Source of the DNA: Geranomyces variabilis
Lineage: Eukaryota > Chytridiomycota > Chytridiomycetes > Spizellomycetales > Powellomycetaceae
Reading direction: 5' to 3'
Length of the DNA: 64,000 bases
Assembly: GCA_027603065.1 (NCBI GenBank)
Contig: JADGJP010000013.1
Span: 20,511-84,510, forward strand
Shown here: in pieces, positions 1 to 8,857 of the stretch
Numbering within the stretch: position 1 is the stretch's first letter
Layout of the letters: the number at the start of each line of letters is the position of its first letter
Made by a program: the position numbers and the translations under genes
Notes under the pieces: model-generated
Seen by the model: the letters and a program-made list of their open reading frames with translations, nothing else
Databases searched by the model: none
What the model was told of the DNA's origin: nothing

Positions 1-325
1 CCGTCTCATCGTTTTGTTGCCCTGGCATCCCAGAGGTGGCCCATTCCTGGGCATCTAGCGTGTTTTTGCGGCTTGGTCGTTCAGATAACGGGAATCCGTA
101 TGCGTCGACTGGATCATCATCGGAGGTTTGCTCGTCAGTCTGTCCGGGCCCGCGGCCTTCCAGTTCTGCATCCATGTCCCTCAAAAATCTGGCAAACTCC
201 TCTTCGCTAATTCCGGCCGGAATCTGTTCAAGTTCGGCGTCATGGTCCGAGGAAGCGTCCGTGGAAACAAAGTTTTCGTGGCCGTTGTGGGAGCTAGGAT
301 ATGATCGCTGACCGTCTTGATCCAT
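1..325 (-). CDS. acidic unknown protein, N-terminal part (runs off left edge)
   Basis: Reading the minus strand from the ATG at 325 gives an uninterrupted frame of 108 codons to the window edge, so only the N-terminus is present. The peptide begins MDQDGQRSYPSSHNGHENF and is strongly acidic and polar, with an ISEEEFARFLRDMDAELEG helix-like stretch and a later DPVDAYGFPLSERPS segment. It has no signal peptide and no membrane span. The DxYGF-like segment faintly recalls the lead-in of some TBC (Rab-GAP) proteins, but that is a guess from a few residues. Function unknown. The start is the first in-frame ATG visible. Confidence 0.5.
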   Translation of the reverse strand, partial: MDQDGQRSYPSSHNGHENFVSTDASSDHDAELEQIPAGISEEEFARFLRDMDAELEGRGPGQTDEQTSDDDPVDAYGFPLSERPSRKNTLDAQEWATSGMPGQQNDET

Positions 326-888
326 TCGATTTTGGTTGATCCAATTCTTCAGTTGTAGCTTGGTCCACCTCAGATGTGCGGTATGGTGCTAAAAAAGCCG
401 ATGCAACCTCCTATTTTGGGAGACGGGTCCCCGAGCTCCACGTGCTGTTCGATCAACGCTGACCAAGCCGCCCTCGCTCGGCCACTACCCCTCGCCTTTG
501 AATTGATTTATTTACACGCCCATCAGTCCACAGTGTGAACCAACTAGGTCGTTCGGAAGGGATAACGAACGGTCGTCTTTCGGTTTTTGGATCCATATAT
601 GTTGCGCTCGCTGCAAAGCGGAGAAGTGAGTGAGATGGTGCTGGCCCTATACTGTCGCTATCGCTGGTGGGTCATTGTTATTGCAAGCCAGAAGCCAGAT
701 CCTATGCCTTGCGGCAAGTCGACGGCGACAAAAGGGATGGGCAGGAGAGGATTGCCAGCTGCCAGGAAGTCAGAATGAATCACCGATGCCACATTAAGCA
801 TTATCACGTGTTCTGCGTCCCTCGCTCTCCTCCCTCCGCAGAAACCGCCGACTCGACCGAGGCCAATGATACTTCCACTCCGACACAC
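326..888. other. intergenic, no gene seen
   Basis: This stretch lies between the start of the minus-strand acidic gene and the recognisable beginning of the eIF3g relic. Open frames here are short, overlap on both strands and show no family motif. Part of it probably carries the promoter of the left-edge gene and the lost 5' end of the eIF3g copy. Confidence 0.5.
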
Positions 889-2094
889 AAACATGGCTCC
901 GACGACGACGACGTCCAGCTCGACGCAGCTAATGAAGCCACACTCTGTCTGCCCGAGACCGTCACTGTTGAGCAGCCTGACGGGACACGCGTAACGACAC
1001 TGTGAAAGATAACGACGAGGGAAAGAAAGTCAGAGTTGTGCGCAAGACGCGCATGCGGTTGATCAAGTCGCAGGTCAACCACGCCTTTGCGGAGCGAAAG
1101 GTGCGCCATGGATTTGAAACTTTCGAGGAAAAAGCTGCGGCCTGGAAGGCAGAAAATCTGAGGATATAAAGGGCCGAGGAAGTCCGTGATTGGGGCAATA
1201 TGCAATGGGCGGGAGAGTCGGGCCGCGCTAGGTCCAGGGGAATCGCATTGCTCTCTTGGGCGCTCTTTCTTGCGAACGCGGTCTCATCTAAATGTCCCTC
1301 ATTAATCTGCACAACAACTGGAAGAAGTTTGGCGAGGTTGCGGGCATCGGCGCAGGGCCAGACTCCAACAGCACAAGTTTTGCGGAGAAGGTGGTTTCTG
1401 AAACTGTCGTCAACTGTAGAGGACCACGACGCGCCGCCTGTGGAGGAAGAAGGCGATTCACTCAAGAAGGCCCTGGCTGCCGCCGCAAAATCCAAAATCA
1501 GCTGCCGTATTTGCCAGGGCGACCACTGGACATCAAAATGCCCGTTCAAAAACACGCACACTCCATTGGGCGATCTCGGCAACCCTGAGGCCAAAGACTC
1601 GGGCTCTGATGCTGGGGCACCTGCAGGCAGCGCTGGGCTTGGTGCAGGAGGGAAATACGTACCACCAAGCTTGCGGAATTGGGGCCCGGGTGAGGCCATG
1701 CCAGGATCTGGATCTTCAGACCGCCGAGACGACTTCCCAACGCTCCGCATCACCAACTTGTCGGAAGCGCCAACGACCAGGACGTCAAGGATCTTGTCAG
1801 CCGGTTCGGGCACACCTCTTGAGTGGTGAGTTCTTTCTGGCAACACTTGGAATTACGGCGTAGGAAGTAGCTTTCGATTCTTGAGAAGTCACATGCTAAC
1901 CAAGTTTTGCCTTCCTTTGCTTAATGTTTTGGCAGTTTGTCTCTCGGGATCGCGAAACCAATGTGTGCAAGGGCTTTGCTTTCGTCAGCTTTTACCAAAA
2001 GGACGATGCGCAAAGGGCGCTCGAGAACCTTGATGGATTCGGTTACGACAACCTCATCCTTCACGTGGAATGGGCGAAGAGCAGCCGGGATTAG
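889..2094 (+). pseudogene. TIF35: eIF3 subunit g (TIF35-like) relic, frameshifted
   Basis: Family-typical eIF3g blocks lie in the right order but in changing frames. They are the acidic SDDDDVQL start (frame of 889), the KVRVVRKTRMRLIKSQVN / FAERK block near 1002-1101 (next frame), WKKFGEVAGIGAGPDS near 1315, FLKLSSTVED near 1395, the zinc-knuckle CRICQGDHWTSKCPFK near 1501, GKYVPPSLRNW near 1650, and an RRM split by a plausible 110-nt intron (1826-1935). The RRM ends with [18 protein letters not shown] and VEWAKSSRD before a TAG. Single-base shifts near 1001, 1393 and 1766, a TGA at 1820-1822 where the family has Arg, and an unexplained block of about 210 nt at 1102-1314 break the reading. 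eIF3g is an RNA-binding subunit of the translation initiation factor eIF3. Because neighbouring genes have frames of thousands of bases, a decayed second copy is likelier than general sequencing error. Confidence 0.8.
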
Positions 2095-2254
2095 GCGTAG
2101 CCCACGGAGCGAGAATCAATATTTTTAGAATTGTACAGCCAGTGATATTGATACGTGATATTGCGTTTTCCAACATCCATCACGCTACCGCGCAAAAGTA
2201 CTAGAGATCCAACGACCGGACGCTGCTTGCTTCGCTGCAAAAGCTCGGCCCCGC

Positions 2255-2336
2255 CGACACCAGCAGGATTTGAACCTGCGCGGGCAGAGCCCAGCAGCTT
2301 TCGAGGCTGCCGCCTTAACCACTCGGCCATAGTGTC
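2255..2336 (-). tRNA. tRNA-Ser (anticodon CGA)
   Basis: The reverse strand folds as a class II tRNA. The 7-bp acceptor stem GACACTA pairs with TGGTGTC (one T-G pair). The D region reads GGCCGAGTGGTTAAGGC, the anticodon stem GCAGC/GCTGC encloses loop CTCGAAA (anticodon CGA), a long variable arm follows, and the T-arm carries the B box GGTTCAAATCC. The discriminator is G, as for serine tRNAs. Length is 82 nt with no intron and no encoded CCA. It decodes UCG. Confidence 0.95.
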
Positions 2337-2969
2337 TCCATGATGTCACAATTCGCTGCTGCAGATAGGACACAGATAACGTCAGAATCTTCCGCCGACC
2401 ACTTCTGCTGAATGCACAAGCACCTCCGCTGTGAGACAGGGCGGCGGCCATCGTCCAGCCGTTGATTGGATTTCTCGCGTTCCGTTTGGATTGATGTTCA
2501 AATTCGACACCTCCGTTCGTGATTGCGCGCGCTTACTTCAAGCTTAGCAACTGGGCTCACCAGAACAATCTTCACACGTTGAGTCGTGGCCAATGTTGCT
2601 GAGGAACAAGAGTCGGCTTGCGTGCGTGTGGTGGTGGTGGTCGTAGTGGTCGCGGTGATGGATTTTGGATTTTTCCACGTGCTTGTCCGGTTCCCAAGAT
2701 GCAAAGTAAGAAAAGAGATGCGCAGTAATGATCCCTCTTTCCGCCCGCATGTACGGCTTTACATGCCATGCGGTGAATCATAAACAAAGCTGGAGAAAGC
2801 GATGAAAAGCTGTGTGTGCAGGCATGTACTGTAGAAACACGGTTTTACAGCTTTGCCGCGTCGGACCCGTCCGGGGCCACCCGGCGCGTCAGATCCAATT
2901 GATCATGACTGTCTTGATTTCTTGGCCCCTCGAGCTGCGTACTGCTTTTTCTTGCCATTATATCGAACA
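2337..2969. other. intergenic, no gene seen
   Basis: No convincing frame or RNA gene is seen between the tRNA and the SH3 gene. A GTG-rich simple stretch lies around 2627-2660. The open frame that reaches back to 2853 begins with a TTG, so it is treated as untranslated leader of the next gene. Confidence 0.5.
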
Positions 2970-3815
2970 ATGTCAGCAGAAGATCTGCAGAACCATCAAA
3001 AAACACCAACTCACATCCGCCGGACCGCTGCACTTGTTACAGGCACCGTCGTCTTCTTTTTGGTTCTCGGCGCAGCGCTTTTCGCCCGACGCCGCCGTAA
3101 GCGCAGCAAGGCCCGCAAACTGAACGTCGGGTCGTTGGGCGGCAGCGGTCCGCACGAGAGCATGGCAGCGAGAGAAATATCCGCACCCGCAGATACCGTC
3201 TGGATGCCACCGGAGTGTGCGGACGTTGCGGAGGCGGACGACGATGAGCCGATCACAGTTGTTGTTGAGGACGAAGAGCAGACGCAACCTCCGGCAGAAC
3301 CGCCGTCTTCACCGAGCCACGCTCAGACCACTACTGGTGCCGATGCAGCAGAACTCCTACCGGTGGCTGCCAGTGCCGCGTCGCCGCAGCCGCCGAGCCC
3401 TTCATCGTCTGAAAATGTGCCTCCGCCCGACGAGGTTCCCGTGACGACAACGGCCGCCCCTGCGTCGACCTCAAAGTACTCTCACTGGCTGAGTCGCGAC
3501 AGCGCCCGCAGCAGCAGCGATGCGAGGAGCTCGGCGCCTCCTCCTGCTTATGACACAATCGCGAGCGCCGCGGAACCGACAGCAGCAGCGGCAGCCCTTC
3601 ACTCCACCTCGCTTTCTTCAACCCGCGCGCACGAGAAAATGTGGTTTGCTCGAGCGCCCTTTATACCGCGCGAGCCTGGGCAGGTCGCATGCAAGGCTGG
3701 TGACGCCGTGTGGATCCTGGAGCGTCGTGAAGATGAGTTTACAGAGGTGTTAGTGCCTTCGCGCAACGAGGCGGGGTTGGTCCCGACCGCCATCCTGATG
3801 CAGTCAAAGAATTGA
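2970..3815 (+). CDS. single-pass membrane protein with C-terminal SH3 domain
   Basis: Single-exon frame of 281 residues from the ATG at 2970; upstream in-frame codons lack another ATG. A hydrophobic span (about residues 18-40, LVTGTVVFFLVLGAALFA) is followed at once by RRRRKRSKARK, a stop-transfer signal placing the long C-terminal part in the cytoplasm. The middle (about 60-220) is Pro/Ser/Ala-rich and disordered. Residues about 223-277 form an SH3 fold: ARAPFIPREPGQVACKAGD (ALYDY-like strand and RT loop), VWILERREDEFTEV and GLVPTAIL. A short N-terminus, one membrane span and a terminal SH3 is the layout of yeast Fus1-type scaffolds, which act at the plasma membrane in cell fusion or polarity. 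That comparison is architectural; orthology is not shown. Confidence 0.8.
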   Translation: MSAEDLQNHQKTPTHIRRTAALVTGTVVFFLVLGAALFARRRRKRSKARKLNVGSLGGSGPHESMAAREISAPADTVWMPPECADVAEADDDEPITVVVEDEEQTQPPAEPPSSPSHAQTTTGADAAELLPVAASAASPQPPSPSSSENVPPPDEVPVTTTAAPASTSKYSHWLSRDSARSSSDARSSAPPPAYDTIASAAEPTAAAAALHSTSLSSTRAHEKMWFARAPFIPREPGQVACKAGDAVWILERREDEFTEVLVPSRNEAGLVPTAILMQSKN

Positions 3816-4104
3816 ACGAGGGGCGTCGTGCTGCCAGCCAACAACAAGTAAATAGTAGTCCATCTTTTAATGTACATATATAGCGTCTATATACGAGGTG
3901 TCTAAATGTCTTTGCTGTGCGGCGCGCGTTGCGGCTAAGGGGGACTTGAAACGCGTCAACTTGAACTCACCCACTCGAGAACTCACCTCCCAAACTTCTC
4001 GGGCGAAGCGAGGATGCGGCCATTGCATTGTGTCCAACAACATTGTGCTTGTTCTCGCTCTTCTTCTCGCTCCGTCCGGCTTGTTGTTCCTCCAGCCTGA
4101 TCGC

Positions 4105-6759
4105 ATGAGCGCTAACAGAGGTAACAGCAGTACCAGGCCTAGCAGTCACTGGCCGCCGCCGGCAGCTGCACCTCCGGCTTCCTCTTACGCCCACTCGGCT
4201 GCGTCGTCGCCATCGCCATTCCACTCTTTCCCAGTCCGCGAGTCCTTTTCCTATTCTTTTCGCGACTCTTACGAAGGCTCAACCGCCTCCTCGCCTCTCG
4301 AAGCGCTGCCCTCACCGGTCATCTCCGCCCCGCCCTCCGACGGCTTGTCTGAACCTCTGTCAGCAGGCCTTTCCCAGCCGCCTTCAGGCTTTTACAACAT
4401 AGACCGGGAGAGCCACAATGAGTACATGACTCTGATCAACGAGAACAAACACATTGCTCGGCAATTGAGCGTTGCCGCCGCCACGCCAAATACAGCCAGA
4501 TCGGCACGGCCAGGCGCGGCAGTCAGCGCCTTCTTGCATCAGCGATCCAAGTCGGACGATGTTATCTCTCGAGCGAGCTCGTCGGGACCTCCAGTGGGGA
4601 TCGGACACGTACGTAGTTACGATAAGTTGCGCTCTGACCAGCAGCCGCAGCAGTCGGCCTCTGCCTCAGCTTCAGCTTTGCCGATGCAAAGGCCCCTTTT
4701 GCACAACAGAACACAGTCTTACGATCAACCGCCGCCGCAGTCACCAAAAGACAGCGTCCGTCATCAGCCAAGCACTTACATCCCTTCTTACTACGAGCTG
4801 CCGAGCCCTAATTACGTGGCATTGAAGACCCCAGACTACTTCACGCCTCATTATGTCGACACATTTCCGCCTCGATCAGCGTCATCATCCTTTGAGGAGC
4901 AAGGCTCGGCTCCCAATTGGGTTCACCAGGAGCCGCCTCCACCTCGTTTGAACATTTTTACCGGTCAACCAGAAGTGCCTTACACTACCACCACCACCGC
5001 CGCGCCAGAGGAGCCCATGCCGCTGTTTTCTGGCTATCTCTACAAGCTGGGCAGTAACAAACGGTTCCAGTGGAGGCTTTTACGATTTGACGGCCAGCTT
5101 TTGACGTGCCTCAGCAACACCAAAATCAAAGTTCCGGCCAGTACCGCTGCTGCCACCCCCGTGTCACCGACGTACGTTAATGTTCCCAATGGCCAGCCAA
5201 TGCCGCTCCTCAACAACGCGATACTCGCGGACACTTCGAAATCGGAGGACCCCGATTTTCACTGGGTACACATTCCAAAATGGACGATTCACATCGGTTC
5301 TGTCACCAGTATCAGCTTGATCAAGCGCGTGGGTAGCGATGACGCTGCGGAGGTGCCTCAAATGTCGGACGTGCCGAAGTGGTACGGCACCACCAAAATC
5401 TTCGTCATTCGCACTGCCGATGCGAAGAATTATGTTCTGCGTGCGAAAACGCGCGACGATCTGGAAAGATGGTTGTTCGTCTTGACCAGCATGTGGCGCG
5501 TCAAAAAGCAAAGTGACGGACAAATGCGCTCGCAGCATACTCGCCAACAATCAGCGGAAAGTGCATCGTCCGGGCCGGATATCTGGGCCGACACCATGGG
5601 CCGCATCAGGCGCCACGTGAGTTTCGTCGCTCCGCCACAGGAACTTCCCCTGAGAAATGCCGTCGACAATGGAGGCAAAAACAATGCGAAAGCTTCCGCT
5701 TTAAGTTACTCCGAGGACGTGTCGTCATCGCCGCGGCAGCAGCAGCAGCAGCAGCGGTCGCCCACGCAAGCGCGGAGGAGGCGCGAAACTGCCCGGTCTT
5801 CTGTTTCGAGGTCTTCACCAAAACCGGAGACCACCCGCGCTGTAGCAAAACGACGCGAATCTCAATCAAGCGTCAGATCAACAGACGCCGACGCTGGCGC
5901 ACTAGATCCCACGGCCCAACTCGCAATGAATGCAGCTGACTCGCAGGACTACCTGCCAGATTCGGACCTGCAATCCGCGGATTTCATGCGGATGTCGATA
6001 GAAATGCCGCCGCCGAGTCCACAAGCACCTGGGCCGGCTACTCTAGTGCGAACAAATATCTTGCAGCAACTGGACGACCTGGCAAAGGACCTGCGCGCCG
6101 CTCAAAAGATGCAAAAGGATGTCAAACGTCTTGGAATCCATACTCAAGCGATTCTCCCTTGGTATCCTCAGAGGACGGACTCGTTAGAAAAAGGCGATGA
6201 GCGTTCGACCCCCCTGGCAGCGAGGTTTAATAATCTCGGCGCAGTAAATGGGTCTCCTGTCACAGCCAAGAGAATCAGTGCCATGCTTGCATTGGGTTAT
6301 CCTCCACACCCCGAACAACCTGCTGCAAACCCGCGACGCACGAGCTCTTTGGTGAATCTCGAGTCGACCCTTGCTCAAGACCAGTCGCGGCGGTATCCTT
6401 TGCCGCCTGACATGGCGTTACCGTCGACGCCTACGTTAGCCACCCCTCCGGACAGAGCTCAAGCTACTCGCAAATCCAGCAGGAAAAGCATAAAGATCGC
6501 ACAATCCACGCCCACGATAACATGGACACAAGAACGGAATCAGCGGCACGAAGGCCAACAGCCGCAGATTCGTGACGCATGGCGTAACAGTCTCGCGAGC
6601 TTGATTGAACGAGACGCGGGCGTGCGACTTTCTGTTCTCGTTGCAGCCGGCGCGCGCCGCGATGACAGCAAGGTCAGCGGCGGCGCGGAAGAGCGCGCCC
6701 CGGTAAAACATAGAGTAGATCATTCCGTTATAAAACAAGACATTCCTCTTTCTTTTTAA
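4105..6759 (+). CDS. long disordered protein with a split PH domain
   Basis: Uninterrupted frame of 884 residues from the ATG at 4105 (MSANRGNSSTRPSS); the frame is open upstream but begins with a GTG at 3898. The N-terminal 300 residues are Ser/Pro-rich and disordered. A pleckstrin-homology domain covers about residues 305-470. It starts LFSGYLYKLGSNKRFQWRLL and ends KNYVLRAKTRDDLERWLFVL, the conserved Trp of the last helix being visible. An insert of about 100 residues sits between the early strands, so the PH domain is split. The C-terminal half is basic, with a poly-Gln run near 5735-5755 and a short helical LAKDLRAAQKMQKDVKRL stretch. PH domains bind phosphoinositides or proteins at membranes; a signalling or cortical scaffold role is inference. 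No catalytic domain is seen. Confidence 0.8.
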   Translation: MSANRGNSSTRPSSHWPPPAAAPPASSYAHSAASSPSPFHSFPVRESFSYSFRDSYEGSTASSPLEALPSPVISAPPSDGLSEPLSAGLSQPPSGFYNIDRESHNEYMTLINENKHIARQLSVAAATPNTARSARPGAAVSAFLHQRSKSDDVISRASSSGPPVGIGHVRSYDKLRSDQQPQQSASASASALPMQRPLLHNRTQSYDQPPPQSPKDSVRHQPSTYIPSYYELPSPNYVALKTPDYFTPHYVDTFPPRSASSSFEEQGSAPNWVHQEPPPPRLNIFTGQPEVPYTTTTTAAPEEPMPLFSGYLYKLGSNKRFQWRLLRFDGQLLTCLSNTKIKVPASTAAATPVSPTYVNVPNGQPMPLLNNAILADTSKSEDPDFHWVHIPKWTIHIGSVTSISLIKRVGSDDAAEVPQMSDVPKWYGTTKIFVIRTADAKNYVLRAKTRDDLERWLFVLTSMWRVKKQSDGQMRSQHTRQQSAESASSGPDIWADTMGRIRRHVSFVAPPQELPLRNAVDNGGKNNAKASALSYSEDVSSSPRQQQQQQRSPTQARRRRETARSSVSRSSPKPETTRAVAKRRESQSSVRSTDADAGALDPTAQLAMNAADSQDYLPDSDLQSADFMRMSIEMPPPSPQAPGPATLVRTNILQQLDDLAKDLRAAQKMQKDVKRLGIHTQAILPWYPQRTDSLEKGDERSTPLAARFNNLGAVNGSPVTAKRISAMLALGYPPHPEQPAANPRRTSSLVNLESTLAQDQSRRYPLPPDMALPSTPTLATPPDRAQATRKSSRKSIKIAQSTPTITWTQERNQRHEGQQPQIRDAWRNSLASLIERDAGVRLSVLVAAGARRDDSKVSGGAEERAPVKHRVDHSVIKQDIPLSF

Positions 6760-7463
6760 AATACAATTTTGTTCTGATGCGCTCCCCATCCTTGCAGGCC
6801 TGTTTCGTCTGAACCTGTTTTTTGAGCTTTTGGTTAGACCGAAAATGATGAAACTGACAACTAATTAATCTTTGATGTACGCCGCGTCTGCTGTGGACAG
6901 CCAAGATCATCACGCGTGAACGTCAGCTCGCCACGAGATCTGGGTATTTCGCAACCAATTCAACGGAGACAAAGTATCGCACAATGATTGCTTTCCTCAA
7001 AGTCGCGACGCTTGCTCACGCGGGCGAGGGGAGGGAGGGTCCTTCGCTCCAGTCGCCGTTACTCGTCGCGCAGCGCCGCCCGCGTTTCGAGCAAGTGAGA
7101 GGCGAGTAAGGTCGCGCAGAAATGTCTCGGGTCTGGCGCTTTTTGCCAGACTGTTGGGTTCTCCTGCGTTTCGCGCAAGGCATGAAAGTGGCTCAAGTCT
7201 GCCCCGGCTCAGGCTGTCGGGAACGAGGGCGCTCGCGTCTAGTGGGCGCCAGCGGCGAGCTCGGCGTGCATTTCCGTATCTTAGGTGTGCTCCTTTCAGC
7301 AGGTTGAGAGCCTGAGAGTCCTCATACCCCACTCGCCGAGCCGTTTCAATTCCGAAGAAATAACAAAGAAGCGCATCAGCCTGAGCCAAGTGCGCGTCCG
7401 GGAGGGCACAGATGGGAGGCACCGAGAAACATTCGTGGGCATGCAGGCGGAGCAAACTGAGCA

Positions 7464-7481
7464 ACGTACTGTACAGTACGT
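7464..7481. repeat. perfect 18-bp palindrome
   Basis: The sequence ACGTACTGTACAGTACGT equals its own reverse complement. It lies about 350 bp upstream of the secreted-protein start, so it could be a dimeric factor site. No function is shown. Confidence 0.6.
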
Positions 7482-7748
7482 GCATGCGTGTGCGTTTGTG
7501 GGGCGGCGATGTGGGCGCTGCCGGAGGCAGCCGGACGCCCACGGAGGGTCGTGTGTCACGGTCGGGGTGACTCAAAATTTGTCATTCTATTGCAGCAATC
7601 GCTGTCGAAAAAGTCGAAAAAGACAAGGAAAGATGGCTGAGGCCAGGCGGTGAGGAGCCCGCCCTTCCCGCCGACGGTGGGGCGGTCAACTTGTGCGGCA
7701 AGACACAAGCGCTTACAGTTGTCGTCTTCAGCCGGCTTCTCGAAGCTA

Positions 7749-7756
7749 GATAAAAG
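7749..7756 (+). promoter_or_regulatory. TATA-like element of the GPI-protein gene
   Basis: GATAAAAG lies 73 bp upstream of the ATG at 7829, at a spacing compatible with a TATA element and short leader. This is a motif-only call. Confidence 0.35.
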
Positions 7757-7828
7757 GGAGAGCGGGTCCGCTATGTTCCTGTCGCGGCAACTTAGAAACG
7801 CATACTCCTCCTGCACATACATCGAATC

Positions 7829-8596
7829 ATGTTGACCAAAGCGCTAGCATTTGCCCTCGTCGGCCTTGCCGCATCCGTCGTTGCGCAGCAGCCGGGCCTC
7901 CCGGCTGGCATTCCCCAATTGCCAGCCGGTTTCCCCACCCCGGCGGGTTTCCCGACAAACTTTCCGGCGTCCATTCCCGCGGTGTTGCCTCCTATCCCGG
8001 CGGGAGTTCCCAAAGCACAGCCACCGATGCCGGCGGGAATTCCCACCGTGCTGCCACCGATTCCATCTGTGCTGCCCGCTCCGCCATCGAGCCTTCCTGC
8101 ACTCCCGAGCGCCGTCGTGGGCGCTCCCGCCGCCGCCTCTGGAGCTCCGACACCGATCGTCACGGCACCTACCTCGGGTCAAGCGCCCATGTGCGGCCCG
8201 CTGGCCGCGACTTTCTCGATGACCTTGACAGCATGCGCAAACCAAGGAGTCGCAGCTTCCTACCTTAAGCCTGCACTATCGCGTACCGACGCCGACGCCG
8301 CGTTCCAGAGCATTGGGAAATGCGTGTGCACAAACATCGCCGCAATGGACTCGAAGGTCCAGGAGTACGTTACCGGTTGCCCGACCAAGGAGAGCGCGGA
8401 TGTTGGAAAGTACCCAGACGCATGCAAATCCAACGATTTGATGCGTGTTGCGGCGCAAATGCAGATTACATTGAAAGATGGTGCTACCGGTACGGTCTAC
8501 ACTCCCTCGCAATCAGCGGGAAGCACCACCCTTGCGTCGAAAAACACTGTCGCGCTCGCCGTCCTTGCCGCATTTGGTTTTGCGCTCCTTGTTTGA
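7829..8596 (+). CDS. secreted Pro-rich repeat protein, probable GPI anchor
   Basis: Single exon, 255 residues. A clear signal peptide (MLTKALAFALVGLAASVVAQ) is followed by about 75 residues of imperfect PAGIP/PAGFP/PPIPAGVP pentad-like repeats, then an Ala/Pro linker. A domain of about 90 residues has six cysteines (CGPL, ACANQG, KCVCTN, GCPTK, ACKSN). The protein ends with a Ser/Thr-rich stretch and a hydrophobic tail (VALAVLAAFGFALLV) directly before the stop. Signal peptide, Cys domain, Ser/Thr stalk and hydrophobic tail is the pattern of fungal GPI-anchored wall proteins. The Pro-rich repeats probably form an extended surface spacer. No enzyme motif is visible. A TATA-like element lies 73 bp upstream. 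Confidence 0.8.
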   Translation: MLTKALAFALVGLAASVVAQQPGLPAGIPQLPAGFPTPAGFPTNFPASIPAVLPPIPAGVPKAQPPMPAGIPTVLPPIPSVLPAPPSSLPALPSAVVGAPAAASGAPTPIVTAPTSGQAPMCGPLAATFSMTLTACANQGVAASYLKPALSRTDADAAFQSIGKCVCTNIAAMDSKVQEYVTGCPTKESADVGKYPDACKSNDLMRVAAQMQITLKDGATGTVYTPSQSAGSTTLASKNTVALAVLAAFGFALLV

Positions 8597-8857
8597 GCAA
8601 CAAAGTAAAACTTCTTGAACCTTGAGGCGTAGATTGCTTGGCGGTTCGAACATTTTTACCCCGGATGCGTAGTTTTGAATAGAATATTTTTCAAATACTC
8701 CTACGGAATTTCTTTCCGCGCACATTGAGTGTTAACGCAAATTTCCACTTTCAGCAGCTATATACGTGCGTACTGTATGCGTGGAAGAATTCCCTATTGT
8801 TTCTAAGCTAATCTACACACAACAAAAATAGTACAAAAAGTGAAGAGATGGTTGAGC
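8597..8857. other. short intergenic region between convergent genes
   Basis: The 261 bp between the stop of the GPI-protein gene and the stop of the minus-strand Munc13-like gene is AT-richer than its flanks and holds the two 3' ends. No gene is seen. Confidence 0.5.

Larger units (their letters stand above)
6760..7828. other. intergenic region of about 1 kb
   Basis: No gene is supported here. A minus-strand open frame at 6997-7575 is Arg/Pro/Ala-rich, lacks a recognisable domain and looks like GC-rich noncoding sequence. The stretch holds a perfect 18-bp palindrome (7464-7481) and, near its right end, a TATA-like element serving the next gene. Confidence 0.5.

Noticed and set aside
962-1846. 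294-residue antisense frame over the eIF3g relic
   Set aside because: The sense strand carries clear eIF3g motifs; the antisense product has no motif.
6997-7575. 192-residue minus-strand frame in the intergenic region
   Set aside because: Arg/Ala/Pro-rich, no domain, no supporting splice or promoter signals.
8640-8662. tRNA B-box-like GGTTCGAAC
   Set aside because: No matching acceptor, D or anticodon arm can be formed around it.
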